Positions 7,568 through 15,047 of a DNA stretch of 18,296 nucleotides are shown here, piece after piece. Source of the DNA: DATJWY01 sp035500775 (GTDB lineage: Bacteria > Pseudomonadota > Alphaproteobacteria > Acetobacterales > Acetobacteraceae); contig DATJWY010000101.1 in assembly GCA_035500775.1 (NCBI GenBank), forward strand, positions 1-18,296. The letters are read 5' to 3'. The notes beneath the pieces are model-generated. The model ran no database searches. It worked only from the letters and a program-made list of their open reading frames with translations, and was not told the DNA's origin. How positions within the stretch are numbered: the stretch's first letter is position 1; each line of letters opens with the position of its first letter. The position numbers and the translations under genes were made by a program.

Positions 7568-9706
7568 TCAGGCAAGACCGATGCTGGTGACCAGCAGGTC
7601 GATCAGCTTGATGCCGACGAAGGGAACAACGATGCCGCCCAGACCGTAGATGAGCAGGTTGCGGCGCAGGATGCTGGCCGCGCCCACCGGCTTGTACTGG
7701 ACGCCCCGCAACGCGAGCGGGATCAGGGCGATGATGATGAGCGCGTTGAAGATGATCGCCGAGAGGATCGCGCTCTGCGGCGTCGCCAGATGCATGACGT
7801 TCAGCGCCTGCAACTGCGGATACAGGGCGATGAACATTGCCGGGATGATGGCGAAATACTTGGCGACGTCGTTGGCGATGGAGAAGGTGGTGAGCGCGCC
7901 GCGTGTCATCAGCAGCTGCTTACCGATCTCGACGATCTCGATCAGCTTCGTGGGGTCGCTGTCCAGATCGACCATGTTGCCCGCCTCGCGGGCGGCCATG
8001 GTGCCGGTGTTCATCGCCACGCCGACATCGGCCTGGGCAAGTGCCGGCGCGTCGTTGGTGCCGTCACCGCACATGGCGACAAGCTTGCCCTTGGCCTGCT
8101 CCTCGCGGATCAGCCGCAGCTTCGCCTCCGGCGTGGCCTGGGCGAGGAAATCATCCACCCCCGCTTCGGCCGCGATCGCCGCCGCGGTCAGCGGGTTATC
8201 GCCCGTGATCATGACGGTACGGATGCCCATCTGGCGCAGGGCACTGAAACGCTCGTGGATGCCGCCCTTGACGATGTCCTTGAGGTAGATCACCCCGAGC
8301 AGACGGCCATCCTTCGCGACGGCGAGAGGCGTGCCACCCGCCTTGGCGATCTCGTCGGACTTGGCGGTCAGTTCCTGCGTGGCATCACGCATCGCGACCT
8401 GCAGTGGCATGACCGCGGCACCGCCGCCCATGACGGGCCGCGCCGCCTGGAACTCCTGCACATGCCCGAGCACCGCGTCGACCGCGCCCTTGCGGATGGT
8501 GCTACCTTCGAGGTCGATACCGCTGATGCGTGTCTGCGCCGTGAACGGCACGAAATGCGCGCCGAGCGGCGCCATTTCGCGGCCACGGATGCCGTATTTC
8601 TCCTTCGCCAGCACCACGATGGAGCGCCCCTCCGGCGTCTCGTCGGAGAGCGAGGCGAGTTGCGCGGCATCGGCCAGGTCGCGTTCGCTGACGCCGCTCA
8701 GCGGCACGAAGGCGGCAGCCTGGCGGTTGCCGAGGGTGATCGTGCCGGTTTTGTCGAGCAACAGCGTATCGACGTCGCCCGCCGCCTCCACGGCGCGGCC
8801 GGACATGGCAAGCACGTTGAAGCGCACCAGCCGGTTCATGCCGGCGATGCCGATGGCCGAGAGCAGCGCGCCGATGGTCGTGGGGATCAGCGTCACGAAC
8901 AGGGCGACGAGCACGAGCACCGGCACGGAGCCGCCGGCATAGGTGGCGAAGCTTGGGATGGTGGCGACGGCGAAGACGAAGATCAGCGTCATGCCGGCAA
9001 GCAGGATGTTGAGCGCGATTTCGTTCGGCGTCTTCTGCCGCTGGGCTCCCTCGACAAGGGAGATCATGCGGTCGAGGAAGGTCGAGCCCTGCGCCGCGGT
9101 GATCCGGACCCTGATCCAGTCGGAAAGCACCCGCGTGCCGCCCGTCACCGCCGAGCGATCGCCGCCGCTTTCGCGGATGACCGGGGCGGATTCGCCGGTG
9201 ATCGCGGACTCATCGACCGAGGCGATGCCTTCGATGACCTCGCCGTCGCTCGGGATCAGGTCCCCTGCCTCGACCAGCACGATATCGCCGGGCTGAAGAT
9301 CGGGGCCGGCGACCAACTCATAGACCCCCTTCCTGTCATATTGTCCCGTAGCCCCCGGAAGCAGCCGCTTGGCCTGCGTCTCCGTCCGCGTCTTGCGCAG
9401 CGCCGCGGCCTGGGCCTTACCCCGTCCCTCGGCCACGGCTTCCGCGAAATTGGCGAACAGCACGGTGAGCCAGAGCCAGATATTGATCTGCAATGCGAAG
9501 CCGAGCCCGCCATGCCCCATTGCCAGATCGCGCAGGAACAGGATGGTGGTCAAGGTCGCGACGACCTCGACCACGAACATCACCGGATTGCGGATCATCA
9601 CCCGGGGATTGAGCTTGCGGAAGGCTTCGCCGATCGCCGGGCCAAGAATGGCGGCATCAAGCATTGTCGCCGCCTCGGCACGATGATGCCTGCTGGTATG
9701 TGTCAT
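7568..9706 (-). CDS. kdpB: Potassium-transporting P-type ATPase catalytic subunit KdpB
   Basis: A 712-residue type IA P-type ATPase that hydrolyses ATP to drive potassium through KdpA. The actuator-domain motif TGES lies at 170-173, the phosphorylation motif DKTGT at 318-322 (D318 is phosphorylated), and the hinge motif reads GDGTNDAPALAQADVGVAMN in the C-terminal half. Membrane helices are visible at about 40-60, 75-90, 235-290 and three or more near the C-terminus. E. coli KdpB is 682 residues; the extra length is mostly an N-terminal extension (MTHTSRHHRAEAATMLDAAI), and the internal ATG at codon 15 is an alternative start. It begins 16 bases after kdpA. Long open frames antisense to it are codon-bias shadows. 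Confidence 0.97.
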   Translation of the reverse strand: MTHTSRHHRAEAATMLDAAILGPAIGEAFRKLNPRVMIRNPVMFVVEVVATLTTILFLRDLAMGHGGLGFALQINIWLWLTVLFANFAEAVAEGRGKAQAAALRKTRTETQAKRLLPGATGQYDRKGVYELVAGPDLQPGDIVLVEAGDLIPSDGEVIEGIASVDESAITGESAPVIRESGGDRSAVTGGTRVLSDWIRVRITAAQGSTFLDRMISLVEGAQRQKTPNEIALNILLAGMTLIFVFAVATIPSFATYAGGSVPVLVLVALFVTLIPTTIGALLSAIGIAGMNRLVRFNVLAMSGRAVEAAGDVDTLLLDKTGTITLGNRQAAAFVPLSGVSERDLADAAQLASLSDETPEGRSIVVLAKEKYGIRGREMAPLGAHFVPFTAQTRISGIDLEGSTIRKGAVDAVLGHVQEFQAARPVMGGGAAVMPLQVAMRDATQELTAKSDEIAKAGGTPLAVAKDGRLLGVIYLKDIVKGGIHERFSALRQMGIRTVMITGDNPLTAAAIAAEAGVDDFLAQATPEAKLRLIREEQAKGKLVAMCGDGTNDAPALAQADVGVAMNTGTMAAREAGNMVDLDSDPTKLIEIVEIGKQLLMTRGALTTFSIANDVAKYFAIIPAMFIALYPQLQALNVMHLATPQSAILSAIIFNALIIIALIPLALRGVQYKPVGAASILRRNLLIYGLGGIVVPFVGIKLIDLLVTSIGLA

Positions 9707-9722
9707 GTTCAGGTTCCCAGGC

Positions 9723-11450
9723 TCAGTAGGTCATGCCGGCGTTCATGGCCAGGTGTTCCACCACCGGCCCGAGCGCGAGCGCTGGAAAGAAGGTCAGACC
9801 GCCGACGATCAGGATCACCCCGACCAGGAGCCCGACGAAGAGGCCGCTGTCGGTTGGGAAGGTTCCGGCCGAGGCGGGCACGATCTTCTTGGTGGCGAGC
9901 GATCCGGCGACCGCCAGCATCGGCACGATGAATAGGAAGCGGCCGATCACCATGGCGAGGCCCAGGGTGGTGTTCCAGAACGGGGTGTTGGCGCTGATAC
10001 CGGCGAAGGCGCTGCCGTTGTTCGCGGTCGCCGAGGTGTAGGCATAGAGCGCCTCGCTGAAGCCGTGCGGCCCCGCGTTCGCCATGGCATTGAGGCCGGC
10101 CGGGAGAACCACCGCGAGGGCGGTGAAGCCCAGCATGGAGAGCGGCAGGATGAGAATGGCGAGCAACGCCATCTTCACCTCCTTGGCCTCGATCTTCTTG
10201 CCCAGATATTCCGGCGTACGTCCGACCATCAGCCCGGCGATGAACACCGCCAGAATGGCGAAGAGCAGCATGCCGTAGAGCCCGGAGCCGACGCCGCCAA
10301 AGATGATCTCACCCAGCTGCATGTTGATCAGCGGCACCATCCCGGCAAGCGGCATGAGGCTGTCATGCATCGTGTTGACCGCGCCGCACGACGCATCGGT
10401 GGTGATGGTCGTGAACAGCGCCGAGTTGGCGATGCCGAAGCGGACCTCCTTGCCTTCCATGTTACCGCCGGCCTGCAACACGCTGGAGGCCATATCCACA
10501 TGCAACGGGGCGAAGGCGGGATTGCCGGGCGCTTCTGCCCAGTAGACTGTCACTACGCCGGCGAGGAACATGAGGCCCATGGCGCCGAAGATCGCCCAGC
10601 CCTGGCGCTGGCTCCCCACCATGCGGCCAAACACATTCGTCAGCGCCGCGCCGATCGAGAAGATCAGCACTATCTGGATCAGATTGGCGAGCGCCGTCGG
10701 GTTCTCGTAGGGATGCGCCGAATTGGCGTTGAAGAAGCCGCCGCCATTCGTGCCCAGCATCTTGATCACTTCCTGCGAGGCCACCGGCCCCTGGGCGATC
10801 ACCTGCTGCGCGCCTTCGAGCGTCGTCACCTGGGTATAGGCATGCAGATTCTGCGGCATGCCCTGCCAGATGAAGACCAGCCCGACCACGACGCAGATGG
10901 GCAGCAGGATGTAGAGGGTGCAGCGGGTCATATCGACCCAGAAATTCCCGACCGTGCTCGCCGAACGCCGGGCGAACCCTCGGACCAGCGCGATGGCGAG
11001 CACGATGCCGGTCGCGGCGGAGAGGAAGTTATGCACCGTCAGCCCGGCCATCTGCACGAGATAGCTCATCGTGCTTTCCGGCACATAAGACTGCCAGTTG
11101 GTGTTGGTGACGAAGCTGACCGAGGTGTTGAAGGCCAGATCCTGCCCCACCGCGCCCAGGTTCTGCGGGTTGAACGGCAACATGCCTTGCAGGCGCATCA
11201 GGCCATACAGCACGACGAAACCCGCCAGGCTGAAGGCCAGCATCGCCGCGGCGTAAACCAGCCAGTGCTGCTCTTCCTCCTCGCGGACGCCGCTCAGCCC
11301 ATAGAAGGCGCGTTCCACCGGCCGCAACAGCGGGGACAGCAAGGTCCGCTCGCCGGTGAAGACCCGTGTCATGTAGCCGCCGAGCGGCTTGGTAATGGCG
11401 ATGATGATCACGCAGTACAGCGCGATCTGTATCCATCCGTTGACGGTCAT
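9723..11450 (-). CDS. kdpA: Potassium-transporting ATPase potassium-binding subunit KdpA
   Basis: A 575-residue polytopic inner-membrane protein of the potassium transporter superfamily that binds and conducts potassium for the Kdp pump. About ten membrane helices can be traced. The first pore loop reads NTSVSFVTNTNWQ (108-120) and the second TNGGGFFNANSAHPYENPT (from 234), both hallmark selectivity-filter regions. The third lies in the segment after residue 340 (GIANSALFTTITTDASCGAVN), and the fourth is near TSATANNGSAFAGI. Length is close to E. coli KdpA (557). The ATG follows the kdpF stop by 10 bases with a GAGGAT-like ribosome binding site that overlaps that stop. Confidence 0.97.
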   Translation of the reverse strand: MTVNGWIQIALYCVIIIAITKPLGGYMTRVFTGERTLLSPLLRPVERAFYGLSGVREEEEQHWLVYAAAMLAFSLAGFVVLYGLMRLQGMLPFNPQNLGAVGQDLAFNTSVSFVTNTNWQSYVPESTMSYLVQMAGLTVHNFLSAATGIVLAIALVRGFARRSASTVGNFWVDMTRCTLYILLPICVVVGLVFIWQGMPQNLHAYTQVTTLEGAQQVIAQGPVASQEVIKMLGTNGGGFFNANSAHPYENPTALANLIQIVLIFSIGAALTNVFGRMVGSQRQGWAIFGAMGLMFLAGVVTVYWAEAPGNPAFAPLHVDMASSVLQAGGNMEGKEVRFGIANSALFTTITTDASCGAVNTMHDSLMPLAGMVPLINMQLGEIIFGGVGSGLYGMLLFAILAVFIAGLMVGRTPEYLGKKIEAKEVKMALLAILILPLSMLGFTALAVVLPAGLNAMANAGPHGFSEALYAYTSATANNGSAFAGISANTPFWNTTLGLAMVIGRFLFIVPMLAVAGSLATKKIVPASAGTFPTDSGLFVGLLVGVILIVGGLTFFPALALGPVVEHLAMNAGMTY

Positions 11451-11460
11451 GTCCAGATCC

Positions 11461-11550
11461 TCAGAAGCGCTCTGGCCTGATCAGGGCAAAGACGAGATAG
11501 ACGAGCAGGCCAATGGTCACGGCACCGCCCAGCACATAATCGAGGGTCAT
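11461..11550 (-). CDS. kdpF: Small membrane subunit KdpF
   Basis: A 29-residue single-span membrane peptide beginning MTLDYVLGGAVTIGLLVYLV and ending ALIRPERF. The ending is the recognisable KdpF pattern (YLxxALxRPExF). KdpF sits against KdpA and stabilises the KdpABC complex in E. coli. The reading frame ends with TGA 10 bases before the kdpA start, and the ATG is preceded by GAGAGG at a good distance (GAGAGGCAGACATG). Identification rests on sequence pattern plus position immediately before kdpA. Confidence 0.95.
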   Translation of the reverse strand: MTLDYVLGGAVTIGLLVYLVFALIRPERF

Positions 11551-11559
11551 GTCTGCCTC

Positions 11560-11643
11560 TCAGAGACGGTTACAAGCTGTTGCATATAAAGAACAAACAA
11601 CGAAGAACACGCCACCGATGGCGAGGTAGAGGATGTCTGACAT
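11560..11643 (-). CDS. 27-aa single-span membrane peptide upstream of kdpF
   Basis: A short frame encoding MSDILYLAIGGVFFVVCSLY then ATACNRL, 27 residues, with one hydrophobic helix (about 4-20) and a short polar tail ending in Arg-Leu. A strong ribosome binding site (AGGGGG, 6 bases before the ATG) precedes it, and its stop lies 9 bases before the kdpF start on the same strand, so the spacing is that of an operon gene. It does not resemble KdpF. Its last codons (TGT TCT TTA TAT GCA ACA GCT TGT) are unusually AT-rich for this DNA. It may be a further small Kdp-associated subunit or a translated leader; neither role is demonstrated. Confidence 0.7.
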   Translation of the reverse strand: MSDILYLAIGGVFFVVCSLYATACNRL

Positions 11644-11680
11644 GGGTGCCCCCTGTCGGTTTCACGATGCAAGGCGGTTG

Positions 11681-11760
11681 CGCATAATGCGCGGCTGTAC
11701 CCACGTGATCACTAAGGGCATGCCCGTCGTGATCACGTGGGTACAGCCGCGCATTATGCG
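11681..11760. repeat. 80-bp near-perfect palindrome upstream of the kdp operon
   Basis: Two perfect 32-bp arms, 11681-11712 and 11729-11760, flank a 16-base centre that itself contains the palindrome GGGCATGCCC (11716-11725) on the same axis. Only 2 symmetric position pairs out of 40 fail to match. The arm starts CGCATAATGCGCGGCTGTAC and ends ACGTGATCAC. It ends 37 bases before the start of the small leader gene of the kdp operon. It could be two abutted ends of an insertion sequence, a small MITE-like element, or a cruciform or terminator. A transcript crossing it would form an extremely stable hairpin. I do not recognise the arm as a named element. Confidence 0.85.
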
Positions 11761-11951
11761 ATCACACCATTAATCAACGGATGCGCGTATAGTTTCCATT
11801 CGGGCCGGAAGACGCAGGAATATAAGCGCCATATACGTTGGCCTCCGGCTTCATCGGCATCCTTATGCATATATCGGCACCGTGGGCCGGCATCTGCCTA
11901 GTCTTGCCCCGGATCGGTGGACACCTCAACGCTGGGGCAGGAGGGGCTCCG
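11761..11951 (+). other. Non-coding stretch with probable left end of the IS3 remnant
   Basis: No gene is supported. The first half is comparatively AT-rich (CATATACG, TATGCATATATCGG). From about 11902 the sequence TTGCCCCGGATCGGTGGACA looks like the terminal region of an IS3-family element, and the transposase ribosome binding site AGGAGG follows at 11938-11943. The outer boundary of the element could not be fixed because its right end is missing. Confidence 0.4.
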
Positions 11952-12308
11952 ATGCCGAAGAGTCATCCCGCCTACCCGCCGGAATTCCGGCGGCAGATGG
12001 TTGAACTGCTACGCGCTGGGCGAACGCTCGAGGAATTGTCGCGCGAGTTCGAGCCATCGGCGCAGGCGATCTGGAACTGGGTGCGGCAGGCTGACCGTGA
12101 AGAGGGCCCCGACCGGATGGCCCGAGTAACGGCGAACACGAGAGCTTGCTCGGCTGCGGCGTGAGAACCGCCAACTGCGTCTGGAGCGCGACATCCAGGC
12201 AAAGGCGGCAGCCTGGTTCGCCCGGAAGACCGACATGACCTCGTCCGGATCTTTCGGTTCATGAAGGCGAAACTGGCCGTGTCCCCGATTGCCGCGATGG
12301 CCCGCATG
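11952..12308 (+). pseudogene. IS3-family transposase remnant (orfA frameshifted, orfB truncated)
   Basis: The first frame (11952-12164) starts at an ATG with AGGAGG upstream. It encodes an IS3 orfA helix-turn-helix domain: AYPPEFRRQMVELLRAGRTL, then EELSREFEPSAQAIWNWVRQ. It stops early at 12162-12164. The rest of OrfA (LARLRRENRQLRLERDIQAK, then AAAWFARKTD) continues in another frame from about 12145 to a TGA at 12262-12264, so a net one-base insertion or two-base deletion has occurred. orfB begins at 12261 in an ATGA overlap (MKAKLAVSPIAAMARM) but the sequence diverges after about 16 codons, losing the whole DDE domain. The element is therefore dead. Family assignment is by recalled sequence pattern. 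Confidence 0.8.
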
Positions 12309-12638
12309 CCACGATTGTCGCATCGCGCCCGTTGCAAGAACTGCGAGCGCGGACCGCCGTAGACCGCGCTACCGCCACGGTGATCTCGATTGCGGCACCC
12401 TGGCAAGACCCGCGATAAGCGTGGCTTATCGCGGGTCTTGCCAGGGTGCTCAATCACGAAAAGCGGTCTCCAGTATGGGCGCAAGGCACGAGCGGCTAAC
12501 CGCATGTAACGAATTACTGCCCTGAGGAGGCATGCCCGCGCCGAACAAAACCGGACCGTCTCAGCCGCATTCGCATCATCAGCGCCACGCGGACCACGCG
12601 TAGTCAGTGATGCGGAGCGCGCGACAACGCCCTCCGCA
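12309..12638. other. Gene-free junk between two IS remnants
   Basis: No supported gene. It contains the hairpin described separately at 12395-12449. Short frames on both strands have no recognisable domains. It appears to be the residue of further insertions or deletions between the IS3-type remnant and the ISAs1-type element. Confidence 0.6.
12395..12449. repeat. 55-bp hairpin: perfect 26-bp inverted repeat with 3-base loop
   Basis: Arms 12395-12420 (starting GCACCCTGGCAAGACCCGCG) and 12424-12449 are exact reverse complements around GTG. The similarity continues outward imperfectly (GATTG on the left at 12387-12391, CAATC on the right at 12451-12455). Two transposon ends joined tip to tip with a 3-base spacer, as at an IS minicircle junction, would look like this; a solo MITE is another option. 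I do not recognise the arm as a named element. Confidence 0.8.
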
Positions 12639-13954
12639 CAGGCCAGGGGCCTGGCATGGCTGTTCAACGCTGTCCGGATCGGCTGGACTGAGTCCGCGCT
12701 GCAACACCTGCGGGCCGAAGTGTATCGGCTGATACGAAAGGGGATTCCCGAACCGGAGAATATCTGACTCCCGGGTCGGCAACCGAGTTGGAGGTTGCCG
12801 TGACTGCTTTCGCGCCGTTGCTGGGCTTGCTGGCAGAAATTGCCGATCCACGTCGGGCGCAGGGACAACTCTACAAGCTGCCCCACGTGCTGCTGTTCGC
12901 CATTCTTGCCATCGTGACCGGCTGCAACTCCTATCGGGGCATCGTTACCTTCATCGACGTCCATCGCCACAGGCTGAACGCGGCCTTCGGTCTGAACTGG
13001 CGCCGCGCACCCGCGCACACCGCCGTCCGCTACATCCTTCAGGGGCTCGATCCGGCGGCGGCGGAGGCGGTCTTCCGTCGCCATGCCGCCCTGCTGCAGG
13101 CGGCGCATGGGACACCAGGACAGGGCAGTATCGCCCTCGATGGCAAGACGCTGCGTGGCAGTTTCGACAACTTCCGTGACCGTGCCGCGGCTCAGGTGCT
13201 GAGCGCGTTCGCCACCGACACCGCCCTCGTGCTCGCCCATGTCGACATCGCCGAGAAATCCAACGAGATCCCGGCGGCGCAGGCGCTGCTGGCTGAACTC
13301 GGCGTCGCTGACGGCGCTATCGTCACGCTCGATGCGCTGCACTGCCAAAAAAACATTTTGAAGTCGCCGGAAAAGCCAACGTCGCCCTGATCGTCCAGGT
13401 CAAGGACAACCAGCCGACCCTGCACCAGCAGATTCAGAAGATCTCCGCGACTACGGCGCCGCTCGGGTCTGCCCACAGCCGCGACAAGGGCCGCAACCGC
13501 GACGAAAGCCGCACCGTCACTGTCTTCCTTCGATCCCGCCGGCAAACTGGCCGACATCGAGTGGCATCCCCACGTCGCCGCCATCATCCGTGTCGAGCGC
13601 AGCGTCTTCACCCGCAACGCCAAGACCGGGCTGCTGTGCCTCTCCACAGATACTGCCTTCTACGTCTCGAACACGCCGGTCACCGCCAAGCGCGCCGCCA
13701 AGGCCATCCGCGCCCACTGGGGAATCGAGGCCTGCTCCCATTACAGCCGTGACGTCACCATGGGCGAAAACCGCTCGCGCATTCGATCCAACCCCAGCGT
13801 GTTCGCCCGCCTGCGCAGCTTCGCCTACAACATCCTCAAGGCCAACAAGACCGACACGCTCAGCCAGGACCGCTACCGGGCCGCTCTCGCAGGAATCGAC
13901 AACCTCTTCAAACTCATCGCTATTTCGTAGCGTTGAACAGCCATGAGGGGCCTG
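12639..13954 (+). mobile_element. ISAs1-family insertion sequence, degenerate
   Basis: The boundaries come from terminal inverted repeats. The inner 17 bp, CATGGCTGTTCAACGCT at 12655-12671, is repeated exactly in inverted orientation at 13929-13945. The right end continues to CAGGCCCCT on the minus strand (13946-13954), and the left end has CAGGCC AGGGGCCTGG, an imperfect match with several extra bases. Ends starting CAGG are typical of the ISAs1 family. The right inverted repeat overlaps the transposase stop codon. No clear 8-bp target duplication is visible next to the ends. The element ends 17 bases before the repA stop codon, so it inserted just beyond repA. Confidence 0.75.
12800..13930 (+). 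pseudogene. ISAs1-family DDE transposase, broken into three frames
   Basis: The start is GTG at 12800 with GGAGG 5 bases upstream. Frame one (to 13390) reads FAPLLGLLAEIADPRRAQGQ, then LLFAILAIVTGCNSYRG, IALDGKTLRGS with D114, and IVTLDALHCQK with D178. At an A7C run (13347-13354) the coding frame moves by -1 and continues HFEVAGKANVALIVQVKDNQ up to VTVF. A tandem duplication of CTTC (13524-13531) then shifts the frame again, and the last part encodes RAAKAIRAHWGIEACSHYSR with the catalytic Glu of HWGIE, ending FKLIAIS at 13928-13930. All three DDE residues survive, but no single frame joins them. The first shift could be programmed (slippery A AAA AAC in frame), but the second marks decay. 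Confidence 0.88.
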
Positions 13955-13971
13955 GGATGCGCTGTGGGGCG

Positions 13972-15000
13972 TTACTTCGCCTCGACCAGCCGATAGCCAT
14001 TTACCGAGGTCTTCGGCACAGCGGGCTTGGACGGCTTAAGCGTGAGGCCCGTGCTGGTAACCTCAACATTGGCGTGCGGATAGGCCGCCCGCACATCCGG
14101 CATCACATCGCGGATACGCCGAGCCAACTCATAGGGTTGGCGGTCATCAGCGCCTATCTGCGCCTGCAGACTGGCCCAGCGCAAATGCACCTCCCGGGAA
14201 AGGCGTGGCAGCCGGTAGGCGAACAAAGCGTAAAGATCGAGGCCGAGGCTGTTGCCAGAGACATGGGCAATGCCGCGCTTGTCGAGCGGCACGGCGTGCA
14301 GGCGCAAATGTTCATGGAAGCGCTCGCTCAGCTCGACCACTCCCGTCCATTCATCGCCGCGGGCACTGCGCCACATCTCCAATCCATCGACGATCCGGGT
14401 ATCCGAGATCACCACCCTCTCACCGCCGGCAGCATCGACATCGGTCCATTGCATGGTGAAGGTGCACCGAGCTAGCCGGAGCGACTGCTCACGCACAGCG
14501 GCGATGGTGCCCTTTGCGCCACCGGTCACGGCCAGGCCGAGCGAGCGCATGAACGCGGACAGTGAGGGGCCGAGCGAGACGGTGCGACTCTTCAGCCCTT
14601 CTGTCTGCAGATGGATCAGGATAAGCCGGGCCTTCGGACCATACGGAACCCCGACATAGAGCGCATCCTCCGTCTCCTGCTCGGTCGGCTGCCGGCCACG
14701 CGTATAGGACGGCGTGTCGTCGATGATGCCCGGAGTAACGATCAGGCTGAATCGGCCGGAACTACGCCGCCACACAGCATGATTCTTCGGCGGCCGGCTA
14801 TGCGGCAAGCAGGTTTGGCACAAACCGGAATGCAGGAAGGAAAGATCCTCTGCCGTTGGGACGGCCGACATCAACTCATGGGCGACTTCAACACGCCGGC
14901 GCAAACGTCGCTTCTCGGCCGGGCTCGACGCCTCGGCCGTCACCCGGCGCAACGTTTCCTCAAATCCGAAGAACTCCAGCTGCTCACTGATGCCAGGCAT
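13972..15000 (-). CDS. repA: Plasmid replication initiator RepA (RepA_C family)
   Basis: A 342-residue initiator of the 'plasmid encoded RepA protein' family common on alphaproteobacterial plasmids. The central core reads LYVGVPYGPKARLILIHLQT, then SLGPSLSAFMRSLGLAVTGG, GTIAAVREQSLRLARCTFTM and, toward the C-terminus, SGNSLGLDLYALFAYRLPRL, all characteristic of the family. A CxxC pair with a following His (SGLCQTCLPHSRPPKNHAVW, about residues 58-77) is also present. It should bind the iterons directly upstream and open the origin for host replication proteins. The ATG has GGAG 8 bases upstream. The stop lies 17 bases from the end of the ISAs1-type element, so the gene seems intact. Confidence 0.9.
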   Translation of the reverse strand: MPGISEQLEFFGFEETLRRVTAEASSPAEKRRLRRRVEVAHELMSAVPTAEDLSFLHSGLCQTCLPHSRPPKNHAVWRRSSGRFSLIVTPGIIDDTPSYTRGRQPTEQETEDALYVGVPYGPKARLILIHLQTEGLKSRTVSLGPSLSAFMRSLGLAVTGGAKGTIAAVREQSLRLARCTFTMQWTDVDAAGGERVVISDTRIVDGLEMWRSARGDEWTGVVELSERFHEHLRLHAVPLDKRGIAHVSGNSLGLDLYALFAYRLPRLSREVHLRWASLQAQIGADDRQPYELARRIRDVMPDVRAAYPHANVEVTSTGLTLKPSKPAVPKTSVNGYRLVEAK

Positions 15001-15047
15001 TACGACTTCTCCGCCTGCCTGTATAACGCAGCTGCGCCAGGATTACC

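Noticed and set aside
7790..9931. A 713-codon plus-strand open frame opposite kdpB
   Set aside because: It is the reverse complement of an unmistakable kdpB. Its protein is rich in H, D, R and G, as expected from antisense of GC-biased codons, and it has no domain.
10065..11480. A 471-codon plus-strand open frame opposite kdpA
   Set aside because: Antisense shadow of kdpA with low-complexity composition and no ribosome binding site or family match.
11578..11600. AT-rich stretch in the leader gene as a KdpE site or internal promoter
   Set aside because: It loosely recalls the E. coli KdpE T-rich box, but -35 and -10 spacing does not fit and it lies inside a plausible small gene.
12532..12603. 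A 23-residue plus-strand frame (MPAPNKTGPSQPHSHHQ...) after GAGGAGG
   Set aside because: The ribosome binding site is too close to the ATG, the peptide has no hydrophobic or known pattern, and it lies in IS debris.
11972..13348. A 458-codon minus-strand open frame across both IS remnants
   Set aside because: It crosses two unrelated mobile elements, both hairpins and the gene-free stretch in antisense, so it cannot be one evolved gene.
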